A DNA stretch of 64,000 bases from Roseitranquillus sediminis (GTDB lineage: Bacteria > Pseudomonadota > Alphaproteobacteria > Rhodobacterales > Rhodobacteraceae), in NCBI RefSeq assembly GCF_016918935.1, contig NZ_JAFFOB010000015.1, forward strand, positions 124,001 to 188,000, read 5' to 3'. Made by a program: the position numbers and the translations under genes. The notes beneath the pieces were generated by a model. It saw only the letters and a program-made list of their open reading frames with translations. It was not told the DNA's origin and did not search any database. This document shows, in pieces, positions 1-8,416 of this stretch; position 1 is the first letter of the stretch, and every line of letters starts with the position of its first letter.

Positions 1-2181
1 GTGGCGGCGGGGGTTCTGGAGGAGCTGCCCGCAATCCGCGACAGCCTGCCCGACGGGATGACCGTCTCGATGGTATATGATGCCACCGAGACCATCTCGG
101 CCTCGATCGAGGAGGTGTTCAAGACAATCGCCGAGGCGGTGATCATCGTGGTGCTGGTGATCCTCCTGTTCCTTGGTTCGTTCCGGTCGGTGCTGATGCC
201 GATCGCGACGATCCCGCTGTCGCTGGTCGGCGTCTGCTTCTTCCTCTGGTTGATGGGCTACTCGATCAACCTCCTGTCGCTGCTTGCGATGGTGCTGGCG
301 ATCGGCCTCGTCGTCGATGACGCGATTGTGGTCGTCGAGAACATCCACCGCCATGTCGAGGAGGGGATGAAGCCGCTGGCGGCGGCGATCAGGGGAATGC
401 AGGAGATCTGGCTGCCGATCGTGGCGATGTCGCTGACGCTCGTCGCTGTATTCGTGCCGATCGGGTTTGCCGGCGGACTGACCGGATCGCTGTTCCGCGA
501 GTTCGCGTTCACGCTGGCCGGGGCGGTGCTGATCTCCGGCCTCATCGCTTTGACGATCACCCCGATGATGTCGGCGCGGCTGCTGAAATCCGGCGGGCAC
601 AGCCGGTTTCAGCGGATCGTCGATCGCACCTCCGACCGGCTGTCGAACTGGTACGAGCGGCGCGTCGAGAGCTCGCTCGACTACCGGCCCGTGACGCTCC
701 TGATGGTCGTCGTGCTGGTCGGCGTCACCGGGTTCATGTTCCTCAACACGTCGAGCGAGCTGGCGCCGGAGGAGGATTCGGGCGCCCTCTTCTCGCTGTT
801 GACCGGGCCGCGCTACGCGACGAGCGAATACACCTTCGAGTACGCCGCCGAGATCGGCGAGTTGACCCGCGATATCGAGGAGGTGCGCGCGCAGTTCCAG
901 ATCGTCGGCATGGGCGGGCAGACCAATTCCGGCTTCGCCATCTGGGGCCTCAGGGACTGGGCCGAGCGCGACCGCAGCCAGGCCGAAATCCAGCAGGAGA
1001 TCCAGGGCCGCATCGCCGCCGTCGACGGGGTCGAGGCGCTGGTCTTCGCGCCGCCGTCGCTGCCGGGCGCGGGCGGAGGCCTGCCGATCTCGCTGGTGAT
1101 CCAGTCGACCGGCGATCCGGCCCAGGTCTATGAGGTCGCCGAGGAGATCCGGCTGGCGGCGCAGCAGACCGGGCGGTTCATCGTGGTGCAGAACTCGCTC
1201 GCATTCGACGCGCCGCAGGTGACGGTGACCATCGACCGCGACCGCGCGGCGGCGCTGAACGTGCCGGTGGCGGACATCGGCTCGACGCTCGGCATCCTCG
1301 TCGGCGGCGGTGCGGTCAGCCAGTTCGACCGCGAGAGCCAGAGCTACGACGTCATCACGCAGGTGCCGCAGGACTACCGTGCCAACCCCGAGCGGCTCGG
1401 CGAGTACTTCCTGCGCTCGGCCACCGGGGCGATGATACCGCTGTCGTCGGTGATCGACGTATCGACCAACGCCTCGCCGGCGGCGATCGAGCAGTTCAAC
1501 CAGCTGAACTCGGCGACTATCTCGGCGCTGCCGCTGCCAGGCGTCACGACCGGCGAGGGCCTGGCGACGATCCAGGAGCTTGCCCGTGAGGCGCTGCCGG
1601 ACGGGTTCTTCATCGACTACTCCGGGCAGTCGCGCCTGGAGGTCGAGCAGGGCAATACAATTCTCGTGGCCTTTGCCGCTGCGCTCATCGTGATCTACCT
1701 GCTGCTCGCCGCGCAGTTCGAGAGCTTCCGAGACCCGTTCATCATCATGATGTCCGTGCCGCTGTCGATCTTCGGCGCGATCCTGCCGCTGAACCTCGGG
1801 CTCGGGTCGCTCAACATCTACACACAGGTCGGGCTGATCACGCTCATCGGCATCATCACCAAGCACGGGATCCTGCTGGTCGAGTTCGCAAACCAGCGGC
1901 AGGCGGCGGGGCTTTCTGTGCGCGAGGCGATCGTCGAGTCCGCCAAGGTGCGGCTGCGGCCCATCCTGATGACCACCGCCGCGCTGGCGCTGGCAGTGGT
2001 GCCGCTGATGATTGCAGCCGGCGCCGGGGCCGCGGCGCGCCAGGCGATGGGCCTCGTGATCTTCTCCGGGCTCATGGTGGGGACGCTCTTCACCCTCTTC
2101 GTCGTCCCGATGTTCTATACGTACATCTCCCGCCCGCGAAACGCGCCGGACGCGCGCGCCGCGCCGGTTGCCGCCGAGTGA
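1..2181 (+). CDS. RND multidrug efflux permease, 5' truncated by window edge
   Basis: This is the carboxy-terminal 726 residues of an inner-membrane RND (HAE1-type) drug/proton antiporter, which normally has about 1,030 residues, so roughly 300 N-terminal residues lie before the window. The GTG at base 1 is probably an internal valine codon. The second to last transmembrane helices are visible. They include the proton-relay segment VVDDAIVVVENI with the paired Asp, near residue 105, and the late helix IIGIITKHGILLVEFANQ carrying the conserved Lys. The large periplasmic loop between the two transmembrane blocks is also present. The membrane-fusion partner is presumably upstream, outside the window. 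The exact substrate cannot be read from the sequence. Confidence 0.93.
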   Translation: MAAGVLEELPAIRDSLPDGMTVSMVYDATETISASIEEVFKTIAEAVIIVVLVILLFLGSFRSVLMPIATIPLSLVGVCFFLWLMGYSINLLSLLAMVLAIGLVVDDAIVVVENIHRHVEEGMKPLAAAIRGMQEIWLPIVAMSLTLVAVFVPIGFAGGLTGSLFREFAFTLAGAVLISGLIALTITPMMSARLLKSGGHSRFQRIVDRTSDRLSNWYERRVESSLDYRPVTLLMVVVLVGVTGFMFLNTSSELAPEEDSGALFSLLTGPRYATSEYTFEYAAEIGELTRDIEEVRAQFQIVGMGGQTNSGFAIWGLRDWAERDRSQAEIQQEIQGRIAAVDGVEALVFAPPSLPGAGGGLPISLVIQSTGDPAQVYEVAEEIRLAAQQTGRFIVVQNSLAFDAPQVTVTIDRDRAAALNVPVADIGSTLGILVGGGAVSQFDRESQSYDVITQVPQDYRANPERLGEYFLRSATGAMIPLSSVIDVSTNASPAAIEQFNQLNSATISALPLPGVTTGEGLATIQELAREALPDGFFIDYSGQSRLEVEQGNTILVAFAAALIVIYLLLAAQFESFRDPFIIMMSVPLSIFGAILPLNLGLGSLNIYTQVGLITLIGIITKHGILLVEFANQRQAAGLSVREAIVESAKVRLRPILMTTAALALAVVPLMIAAGAGAAARQAMGLVIFSGLMVGTLFTLFVVPMFYTYISRPRNAPDARAAPVAAE

Positions 2182-2377
2182 CGGCAGATGCGGCGGCGCA
2201 GCTGACGGCTCAGGACGCCGCTTGCGAAACTCGTGTGCTGGGCGGTCGGTAAGGCCGAGCTGACACGGAAATTCCGGTCGCTGGTCCTCGGGCACGTCGG
2301 CGCCGCATGGCCGCAAGGTGGCTCCCGGCCTGACCGGGTTGCCGAGCTGCCGTGATCCTCGCCCTGGCGGGTCCGCG

Positions 2378-2980
2378 TCATTCTCGGCGACGGTGGCGGA
2401 TAGCCGCTCTGACGAGGAGGGCGCCCAGCACGGAGCTGATGCCGATCGAGGATATCAGTCCCGCCCAGTTTCCGACGAGCTCGACCAGATCCGGGAGCCG
2501 CGAGCCGAAGAGGAAGCCAAGGCCGACATAGGTGGCGACCCAGATCGCCTCGCCGGTCGAGTCCCATGCAAGGAACTGCAGGCGCGGCATTCCTGCGGCT
2601 CCGGCGATGAGGTTCACCCACGGCCCGAGCGGAGCGAAGAGCCATGTCGATAAGAACACACCGGCGCCGCCCCACCGGGCCACCGAGGCATTCGCCCGCG
2701 CGATCAGCGCCTCTTTCTTCGGAGACCGCGCCAGGAACTCGATGGCGGCGCGTCCGCTCCAGCGCCCGACCTGGAACCCCGACTGATCGCCGAGCACGGC
2801 GGCAAGGTAGGCGGTTGACAGCACCTGCCAGAGCACGAGGTCGCCAGACGCGGCAAAGGCCCCGCCGGACAGCATGACGGCGAACGTGGGAATGGGGAGC
2901 GCGAGGCAGGAAAGGAAGGCGGAGATGGCAATGACCGGCAGGCCATAGCTCGAGACGTATCCGAAGAGCGTCTCAGTCAC
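2378..2980 (-). CDS. DedA/VTT-family integral membrane protein
   Basis: A 200-residue polytopic membrane protein of the DedA (SNARE-associated, VTT) family. Members of this family act in lipid carrier or phospholipid transport and membrane homeostasis. The sequence shows the family's re-entrant region with the glycine-rich APLGPWVNLIAGAAGMP motif in the middle (about residues 117-133) and the GDQSGFQVGR motif near residue 65. The start is GTG at 2980; its GTGACTGA overlaps the stop of the upstream gene by 8 bases, which suggests translational coupling. The gene converges with the RND pump gene. Substrate unknown; family assignment is firm. Confidence 0.88.
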   Translation of the reverse strand: MTETLFGYVSSYGLPVIAISAFLSCLALPIPTFAVMLSGGAFAASGDLVLWQVLSTAYLAAVLGDQSGFQVGRWSGRAAIEFLARSPKKEALIARANASVARWGGAGVFLSTWLFAPLGPWVNLIAGAAGMPRLQFLAWDSTGEAIWVATYVGLGFLFGSRLPDLVELVGNWAGLISSIGISSVLGALLVRAAIRHRRRE

Positions 2981-3332
2981 CCGTCTCGCTCCGGGCGTCC
3001 CTCACCGCGGCTTCGAGCGCCAGTCTCAGCTCCTCGAGGCTCCGGTCCTGTGAGACGGCGATCTCGTCGAGCGTCAGGCGGCGTCCGGTGCCGTCTCGCC
3101 CGAGCCCCAACGCGTCGGCGACGATCTCCGGCTGCACCTGCCGGGACCTCGCCACGTAGCGCGGTGTCATCCAGCCGGCGATCGGTTGTTGGTGAGGATC
3201 AGGATCGGACCACACGATCGTCGAGACCGCGAAGCGGACGAGGAAGAGCGCGGTGACCACGAGCGCAATGGCGAACACCATGCTCAGGATCGGGTGGCTC
3301 TTGAAGAACTTGAGCACGCGTCGCGCCTCCAT
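2973..3332 (-). CDS. Hypothetical single-pass membrane protein coupled to dedA
   Basis: A 119-residue protein that I do not recognise. It starts at ATG 3332 rather than at upstream in-frame codons, because coding-like composition and a plausible topology begin there. Residues 1-12 are basic (KFFKSHP), residues about 13-33 form one hydrophobic helix, and the rest is soluble. The soluble part contains a WMTPRYVARSRQV segment and a helical, charged C-terminus (DRSLEELRLALEAAVRDAR). The arrangement suggests an inner-membrane anchor with a periplasmic or cytoplasmic helical domain. Its stop overlaps the start of the DedA gene by 8 bases, so the two are probably co-translated and may work together. 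Confidence 0.7.
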   Translation of the reverse strand: MEARRVLKFFKSHPILSMVFAIALVVTALFLVRFAVSTIVWSDPDPHQQPIAGWMTPRYVARSRQVQPEIVADALGLGRDGTGRRLTLDEIAVSQDRSLEELRLALEAAVRDARSETGD

Positions 3333-3659
3333 CCGCCCTGGGCTCACCGGCGCAATGATCTCGACACGTTGGCAAGTGTCAGTCGACGAGTCCAGCCGGG
3401 TAACTGCCGTATCGTCGCGAGGTTCATGGCCGGCAGTTCGGCCTGCCTTGCCGGTGCTTGCTCGCTGCGCTCGCACATGGTGGCTCCACGCTCTCTACGG
3501 CGGCGCCGCGCATGCCTGATACCGGCACGGCGCTGCGTGAAAAACCGGGCAGGAGTGTTCAATATTACTCGGCTCTTCTCCCGGAACGGGCATGACGGTT
3601 CACAAATCGCGAATGATCGGCGAGAGTTGCTGAAAAGAATCGATTTCGAGGAGAGGGAC
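3333..3659. other. Intergenic region upstream of ccoN, no gene
   Basis: This 327-base gap separates the divergent dedA pair from ccoN and must hold both promoters. I looked for the FNR/FixK consensus TTGAT-N4-ATCAA that commonly precedes ccoN in alphaproteobacteria and did not find a recognisable copy. The last 100 bases are AT-richer than the flanks and may hold the ccoN promoter. A clear ribosome site, GAGGAGAGGGA, ends this interval just before the ccoN ATG. Confidence 0.5.
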
Positions 3660-5315
3660 ATGATCGGCGCACTGACGGTGGGACAGCGCCAGGCCGGCCT
3701 GGTCATCCTGATCCTCGGTGCCGTTGTCGGGCTGGCGATGGCGGCGGCGGGAGCTGGTGAAGCCTTCGGGGCGCACGGCTTGATCATCCTCGCCTTCTGC
3801 GCCGCTCTGTCTTTCGCGGTGCTCGCACGTCTTGACGACCCGGAGCCTCCGGCGGAGCGACGGCGCGCGTACTACGACGATCCGATCAAGGTCGGCATCG
3901 TCCTGTCGATGATCTGGGCCGTTATCGGCATGTTCTTCGGCCTGTGGGTAGCCTACCTGCTGGCTTGGCCGGACCTGACCCTTGATGCGCCCTGGGCGAG
4001 CTTCGGACGGCTGAGACCGGCGCATACCACGGCGGTGATCTTCGGCTTCGGCGGCAGCGCCCTGATCGCAACGTCGTTCCACGTCATGCAGCGCACCAGT
4101 CGCGCACGACTTGCCGGCGAGTTCAGCCCGTGGTTCGTGCTGATCGGCTACCAGCTCTTCGTGATCCTCGCGGTCACCGGCTACCTGATGGGCATCAACC
4201 AGTCCAAGGAGTACGCCGAGGCCGAATGGTACGCCGATCTCTGGCTGGTCGTCGTCTGGGTGACGTACTTCGTCCTCTACATGCGCACCCTCGCGCGCCG
4301 GAACGAGCCGCACATCTACGTGGCGAACTGGTACTACATGGCGTTCATCCTGATCGTCGCGGTGCTGCACATCTTCAACAACATCGCGGTGCCGGTCTCC
4401 TTCGGCGGGTCGCAGAGCTACATCCTTTGGTCCGGCGTTCAGGACGCGATGATGCAGTGGTGGTACGGCCACAACGCGGTCGCGTTCTTCCTGACCGCCG
4501 GCTTCCTCGGGATGCTGTACTACTACCTGCCCAAGCGGGCGGAGCGGCCGATCTATTCCTACCGGCTGTCGATCCTGAGCTTCTGGGGCATCGTCTTCTT
4601 CTACGTCTGGGCGGGCTCGCACCACCTGCACTACACGGCATTGCCGCACTGGGTGCAGACGCTGGGGATGACGTTCTCCGTCATGCTGCTGGTGCCGTCC
4701 TGGGCGACGGCGGCGAACGCGCTGCTGACGCTGAACGGAGCCTGGCACAAGGTGCGGGACGACGCGACGCTGCGGTTCATGATGGTCGCGGCGATCTTCT
4801 ACGGGCTTACCACTTTCGAGGGGTCGTTCCTGGCAATCCGTGGGGTAAACGCCCTGTCGCACTACACGGACTGGACGGTGGCGCACGTCCACGCGGGGGC
4901 TCTCGGCTGGAACGCCATCCTGATCTTCGGCGCGGTCTACGCGGCAGTGCCCGTGATCTGGCGGCGCGAGCGGATGTGGTCGAACCGCCTGGTCGAGTGG
5001 CACTTCTGGCTCGCCGTCATGGGGACCGTCATCTACGTCTTCGCGATGTGGAACTCCGGTATCCTGCAGGGGCTGATGTGGCGCACCTATACGGATGCCG
5101 GGACCTTGCAGTATTCATTCATCGACAGCGTTTCGGCGATGATCCCGTACTACGTCGCCAGGGCGGTGGGCGGCACGGCGTTCCTCATCGGCACCGGGAT
5201 CGGCGTCTTCAACATCTGGATGACGATCCGGCAGGCGCCGGAGGCGCATCTCGCGCTCGACCGCCCGACCTCGCCCGCGGGCGAGGCAGACGACCGCAGC
5301 GTCCCGGCGGAGTAG
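3660..5315 (+). CDS. ccoN: cbb3-type cytochrome c oxidase subunit I
   Basis: The catalytic heme-copper subunit (551 residues) of the high-affinity cbb3 terminal oxidase, which reduces oxygen to water at the cytoplasmic membrane and pumps protons. ATG 3660 was chosen because GAGGAGAGGGA precedes it; the reading frame stays open further upstream, but that stretch is not coding-like. Metal ligands can be seen: His122 in RPAHT (low-spin heme b), His271 in WWYGHN and the HisHis pair 321-322 in GSHHLHY (CuB), and His409/His411 in AHVHAG (hemes). It is the first gene of ccoNOQP, 4 bases ahead of ccoO. About 12-14 membrane helices are expected. Confidence 0.97.
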   Translation: MIGALTVGQRQAGLVILILGAVVGLAMAAAGAGEAFGAHGLIILAFCAALSFAVLARLDDPEPPAERRRAYYDDPIKVGIVLSMIWAVIGMFFGLWVAYLLAWPDLTLDAPWASFGRLRPAHTTAVIFGFGGSALIATSFHVMQRTSRARLAGEFSPWFVLIGYQLFVILAVTGYLMGINQSKEYAEAEWYADLWLVVVWVTYFVLYMRTLARRNEPHIYVANWYYMAFILIVAVLHIFNNIAVPVSFGGSQSYILWSGVQDAMMQWWYGHNAVAFFLTAGFLGMLYYYLPKRAERPIYSYRLSILSFWGIVFFYVWAGSHHLHYTALPHWVQTLGMTFSVMLLVPSWATAANALLTLNGAWHKVRDDATLRFMMVAAIFYGLTTFEGSFLAIRGVNALSHYTDWTVAHVHAGALGWNAILIFGAVYAAVPVIWRRERMWSNRLVEWHFWLAVMGTVIYVFAMWNSGILQGLMWRTYTDAGTLQYSFIDSVSAMIPYYVARAVGGTAFLIGTGIGVFNIWMTIRQAPEAHLALDRPTSPAGEADDRSVPAE

Positions 5316-5319
5316 CGCG

Positions 5320-6129
5320 ATGTTCGACAAGCTGAACGAGACGCTCAAGAAGGTCGTCGCGCCGTTCCACGCGGTCTTTCTGTTGATCTTCCGCGGCCAC
5401 TACCGGCTCGAGCGCTACTCGCTGGCCCTCGCCCTCGCCATCGTCGTCGCCGGCGGCATCGGCGGCGCGGTCGAGATCGCGCCACTCTTCACCATAGACG
5501 AAACCGTGGAAGACGTGCCCGACATGCGCGTCTACACCCCGCTCGAGCAGGTGGGGCGCGACATCTACATCCGCGAGGGCTGCTCCACCTGCCACAGTCA
5601 GATGGTCCGCACCCTGGTCGACGAGGTTGACCGCTGGGGCCCCTATTCGCTGGCTGTCGAGTCGCAGTACGATCACCCGATGCTCTGGGGCTCGAAGCGC
5701 ACCGGGCCCGACCTCGCCCGCGTGGGTGGCAAGTATTCCGACGCCTGGCACGTCGCGCATCTCTACTATCCGCGCGACGTCGTGCCGGAGTCGGTGATGC
5801 CCGCCTACCGCTGGCTTGCCCGGCGCGAGGCGGACCTTCGCGACCTGCCGGAGCGGCTGGCGACACTGCGAATGGTCGGCGTTCCCTACAGCGACGAGCA
5901 GATCGAGAACGCGATCCCGGACGCGCTCGCGCAGGTGGACCCCGACGGCGCACGCGTTGATGGCCTGATCGAGCGCTACGGCGAGGAGACGAACATCCGC
6001 AACTTCGACGACCTGGCGGGCGTTCCGACCGAGATGGACGCGATGGTGGCCTACCTGCAGGTGCTGGGTCGGCTGATCGACATCGAGGCGATCGAGGCGG
6101 CGCAGCAGGTGGTCGAGGACCAGGAGTAG
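5320..6129 (+). CDS. ccoO: cbb3-type cytochrome c oxidase subunit II (monoheme c)
   Basis: A 269-residue membrane-anchored monoheme cytochrome c that passes electrons from CcoP to the CcoN active site. One N-terminal transmembrane helix (about residues 34-54) is followed by a periplasmic domain with a single heme-binding motif CSTCH (Cys88, Cys91, His92). Methionine residues in the downstream sequence (for example ESVMPAYRW) fit the distal heme ligand of this family. It lies 4 bases after ccoN and 4 bases before ccoQ within the same operon. Confidence 0.96.
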   Translation: MFDKLNETLKKVVAPFHAVFLLIFRGHYRLERYSLALALAIVVAGGIGGAVEIAPLFTIDETVEDVPDMRVYTPLEQVGRDIYIREGCSTCHSQMVRTLVDEVDRWGPYSLAVESQYDHPMLWGSKRTGPDLARVGGKYSDAWHVAHLYYPRDVVPESVMPAYRWLARREADLRDLPERLATLRMVGVPYSDEQIENAIPDALAQVDPDGARVDGLIERYGEETNIRNFDDLAGVPTEMDAMVAYLQVLGRLIDIEAIEAAQQVVEDQE

Positions 6130-6133
6130 GCGC

Positions 6134-6304
6134 ATGGACATCAGCCACGAAACCCTCGTCGCCTTCGCCAAGACGTTCGGGCTCTTCTACCTGATCGTTA
6201 TGTTCCTTGCGGCCTGCGCCTATGCATTCTGGCCATCGAAGCGTGACGAGTTCGACCGCGCCGCCCGAAGCGTGCTCGAAGACGAGGACGGCCCATGTCT
6301 GTGA
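6134..6304 (+). CDS. ccoQ: cbb3-type oxidase small subunit CcoQ
   Basis: A 56-residue single-helix protein. It begins MDISHETLVAFAKTFGLFYL and continues with the typical AYAFWPSKRDEFDRAAR segment just after the membrane span, which is the CcoQ/FixQ signature. CcoQ stabilises the interaction of CcoP with the CcoNO core. The stop codon at 6302-6304 lies inside ccoP, so the genes overlap by 10 bases and are probably coupled. Position between ccoO and ccoP confirms the call. Confidence 0.93.
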   Translation: MDISHETLVAFAKTFGLFYLIVMFLAACAYAFWPSKRDEFDRAARSVLEDEDGPCL

Positions 6305-7170
6305 AGGAGCGGGATCCGCTGACCGGCCACCAGACAACCGGTCACGAGTGGAACGGCATCACCGAGCTCAACACCCGCGTGCCGCGGGCGATCTGGTGGT
6401 TCATCGGCATCACCCATCTCTGGGCGCTCGTCATGTGGATCCTGTTGCCCACCTGGCCGCTCGTGACGAGCTACACCAAGGGCATTCTGGGGCTGGACCA
6501 GCGCGAGCTCGTGGCCGGCGAAATCGAGGCGGGTGAGCGCTACCGCGAGCACTGGGTGGTGCGCTTCGAGGGCGAGTCGCTGGACGGGATCCGCCAGGAT
6601 GAGACGCTGATGGAGGTTGTCAGCGGCGCCGCACCGGCGATCTGGGGCGATAATTGCGCCGTCTGTCACGGCGTCTCGGGCGCCGGGGGCCCAGGGTTCC
6701 CGAACCTCGTCGACGATGCCTGGCTCTGGGGCGGCAGCGACGAGGCAGTGCTCGAGTCGATCCGCGTGGGCATCAACTCGGCGCATCCCGAAACGCAGTT
6801 CTCCCAGATGCTGGCCTTCGGTGAGACCGATATCCTCACCCGCGAGCAGATCCGCACCGTCGTCGCCTACGTGCAGTCGCTCTCCGGTCTCGCCGATCCG
6901 CCGCCGCAGATGCGCGAGGAGGGAGCGATGCTCTTCGCCGACAATTGCGCGAGCTGCCACGGCGAGGACGCGACCGGCGTCAACGATCTCGGCGCACCGA
7001 ACCTGACCGACGACGCCTGGATCTACGGCGGCGACACCGAGACGCTGTTCGTCACGATTCATGACGGGCGCATGGGCTGGATGCCTGGCTGGGAGGGCCG
7101 GCTGACCCAGGCCGAGCGCAAGATGCTGGCGGTCTACCTCCTCGACGTCCTGCCGGAGGAGGGCGGATGA
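6295..7170 (+). CDS. ccoP: cbb3-type cytochrome c oxidase subunit III (diheme c)
   Basis: A 291-residue diheme cytochrome c that accepts electrons from soluble cytochrome c or the bc1 complex and hands them to CcoO. The N-terminal half has a membrane anchor (WWFIGITHLWALVMWILLP, about residues 34-52). Two periplasmic cytochrome domains follow, with CAVCH at residues 121-125 and CASCH at 218-222. Conserved histidine and methionine segments (WGDNCAVCHG, MGWMPGWEGRL) fit the family. The start overlaps ccoQ by 10 bases, and its stop overlaps the next small gene as ATGA. Confidence 0.96.
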   Translation: MSVKERDPLTGHQTTGHEWNGITELNTRVPRAIWWFIGITHLWALVMWILLPTWPLVTSYTKGILGLDQRELVAGEIEAGERYREHWVVRFEGESLDGIRQDETLMEVVSGAAPAIWGDNCAVCHGVSGAGGPGFPNLVDDAWLWGGSDEAVLESIRVGINSAHPETQFSQMLAFGETDILTREQIRTVVAYVQSLSGLADPPPQMREEGAMLFADNCASCHGEDATGVNDLGAPNLTDDAWIYGGDTETLFVTIHDGRMGWMPGWEGRLTQAERKMLAVYLLDVLPEEGG

Positions 7171-7370
7171 GCGAGACGTCGTCTCCGCGCCTCGGCCGCA
7201 GGGGTCGCTGGACCCTCGTCGGGATCGGCGCCGGCATCGTGGCGGTGTTCACCGTGGCGAATGTCCACCTCGTCTACGTCTCGCTCGCCTCGCAGCCGGA
7301 GTGCGTGCCCCACCTCAAGGCGCCGGACGGGAGAGGCACCACCTTCCGCGCCGCCAAGTCCGCCTGCTGA
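7167..7370 (+). CDS. Small hypothetical membrane protein after ccoP
   Basis: A 67-residue protein of unknown function whose ATG overlaps the ccoP stop by 4 bases (ATGA), so it is very likely translated with the oxidase. Basic residues at the N-terminus precede one transmembrane helix (about residues 16-40). A short tail that should face the periplasm carries two cysteines (PECVPH and the C-terminal KSAC). It is not CcoH/FixH, which is more than twice as long. I infer a role linked to oxidase assembly or stability from position only. The paired cysteines could bind metal or form a disulfide. Confidence 0.65.
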   Translation: MSETSSPRLGRRGRWTLVGIGAGIVAVFTVANVHLVYVSLASQPECVPHLKAPDGRGTTFRAAKSAC

Positions 7371-7382
7371 CGGAGTCGCACG

Positions 7383-8222
7383 ATGGAAAGCGAAGCTCTC
7401 CCAAAGGTCGTCCCGCCGCTGCCCCGGCCGAACCAAAAGGCGTTGAACCTGCCGCGGCGGACTGCCGTCGACTGGCTCGGGGCCGGGTGGCGCGACCTGC
7501 GGACCAACCCGCTGCCGAGCGTCCTCTACGGCTCCGCCGTCTTCCTGGTCTCGATCTTCGTGACCTGGGGGATGTTCCGGTTCGAAGTCGACTACTTCTT
7601 CTTTCCCGCGCTCAGCGGCTTCATGGTCCTCGGGCCCCTGATCGCCACCGGCCTATACGAAAAGAGCCGCCGGCTTGAGCGGGGGGAGCGCACCAGCTTT
7701 TCGCAGATGCTCTTCGTGCGGCCGGCGTCTACCTATCAGGCGGTATTCCTGGGATTGCTGCTGCTCCTTCTCTTCATGCTGTGGCAGAGGGCGGCGGTGC
7801 TGCTCTACGCGCTGCACATGGGTGTGCGAGCGTTTGCGGGCTTCGACGAGATCATCCCGATGCTCTTCACCACCTGGTACGGCTGGTCTTTGCTCGTTAC
7901 CGGCACCGTCATCGGCGGCCTCTTCGCGAGCTTCGCCTTCGCCATCAGCGTCTTCGCGATGCCGATGATGCTCGAGGAGAAAACCGACGCGCTGACTGCC
8001 ATGGGCATCAGCCTGTCGCTCGTCTGGAACAACCTGCCGGTGATGCTGGTGTGGGGCGCGATCGTCGTGGGCCTCTTCGCCGTTTCGGTCCTGACGGTCT
8101 TCGCCGGGCTGATCGTCATTTTTCCGGTTCTCGGCCACGCGACATGGCACGCCTACCGCGCCATCCGCACCACGCGGGGCGAACGGGTGTTCTACTGGTC
8201 GGAGCGGGAAAGCCGCGCCTGA
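7383..8222 (+). CDS. DUF2189 domain integral membrane protein
   Basis: A 279-residue polytopic membrane protein that I assign to the DUF2189 family of alphaproteobacteria. It has a soluble N-terminus of about 45 residues. About six hydrophobic segments follow (for example residues 50-66, 75-95, 120-145, 160-200, 215-260), with conserved-looking features ALSGFMVLGPLIATGLYEKSR and FPVLGHATWHAYR. The gene lies 12 bases after the small membrane protein and its last 31 bases run into the 3' end of ccoS on the other strand. Function is unknown; the position suggests co-expression with the cbb3 oxidase. Confidence 0.82.
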   Translation: MESEALPKVVPPLPRPNQKALNLPRRTAVDWLGAGWRDLRTNPLPSVLYGSAVFLVSIFVTWGMFRFEVDYFFFPALSGFMVLGPLIATGLYEKSRRLERGERTSFSQMLFVRPASTYQAVFLGLLLLLLFMLWQRAAVLLYALHMGVRAFAGFDEIIPMLFTTWYGWSLLVTGTVIGGLFASFAFAISVFAMPMMLEEKTDALTAMGISLSLVWNNLPVMLVWGAIVVGLFAVSVLTVFAGLIVIFPVLGHATWHAYRAIRTTRGERVFYWSERESRA

Positions 8223-8416
8223 CTCTCTGACGAGCCCTGCGGCCGCTGGGCGTCCGACGCCGGTGGCAACGGCTTGTCGTCCTCGTCGAGCAGGATGCGC
8301 TCGGCCGACCCCGTAAGATCCTCGTACTGGCCGCTCCGCAGGCTCCAGAGGAAGGCGCCGAGACCCACTAGGCCGAGGATCAGGCTGGCCGGGATGAGCA
8401 GGGACAGGATGCTCAC
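8192..8416 (-). CDS. ccoS: cbb3 oxidase maturation protein CcoS
   Basis: A 74-residue membrane protein of the CcoS/FixS family, needed for heme and copper insertion into cbb3 oxidase. It shows the family pattern: one N-terminal helix (SLLIPASLILGLVGLGAFLW) followed at once by RSGQYEDLTGSAERILLDED. The start is GTG at 8416, overlapping the ccoI stop as GTGA and preceded by AAGGAG. Its 3' end overlaps the DUF2189 gene on the plus strand by 31 bases, so the ccoNOQP and ccoIS units converge here. Confidence 0.92.
   Translation of the reverse strand: MSILSLLIPASLILGLVGLGAFLWSLRSGQYEDLTGSAERILLDEDDKPLPPASDAQRPQGSSESQARLSRSDQ

Noticed and set aside
1-2181. Treating GTG at base 1 as the true start of the RND gene
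   Set aside because: The protein lacks the first membrane helix and part of the first periplasmic domain of RND permeases, so the gene begins before the window.
3186-3659. Long in-frame upstream extension of ccoN
   Set aside because: The sequence is not coding-like, overlaps the divergent gene and promoter space, and a strong ribosome site directly precedes ATG 3660.
3333-3659. FNR/FixK box before ccoN
   Set aside because: The best resemblance (TTGCT...ATCGA near the start) has wrong spacing and too few matches to TTGAT-N4-ATCAA.
3600-5003. Long open frame antisense to ccoN
   Set aside because: It is a mirror of the high third-position GC in ccoN; composition is Arg/Asp/His-rich with no family features.
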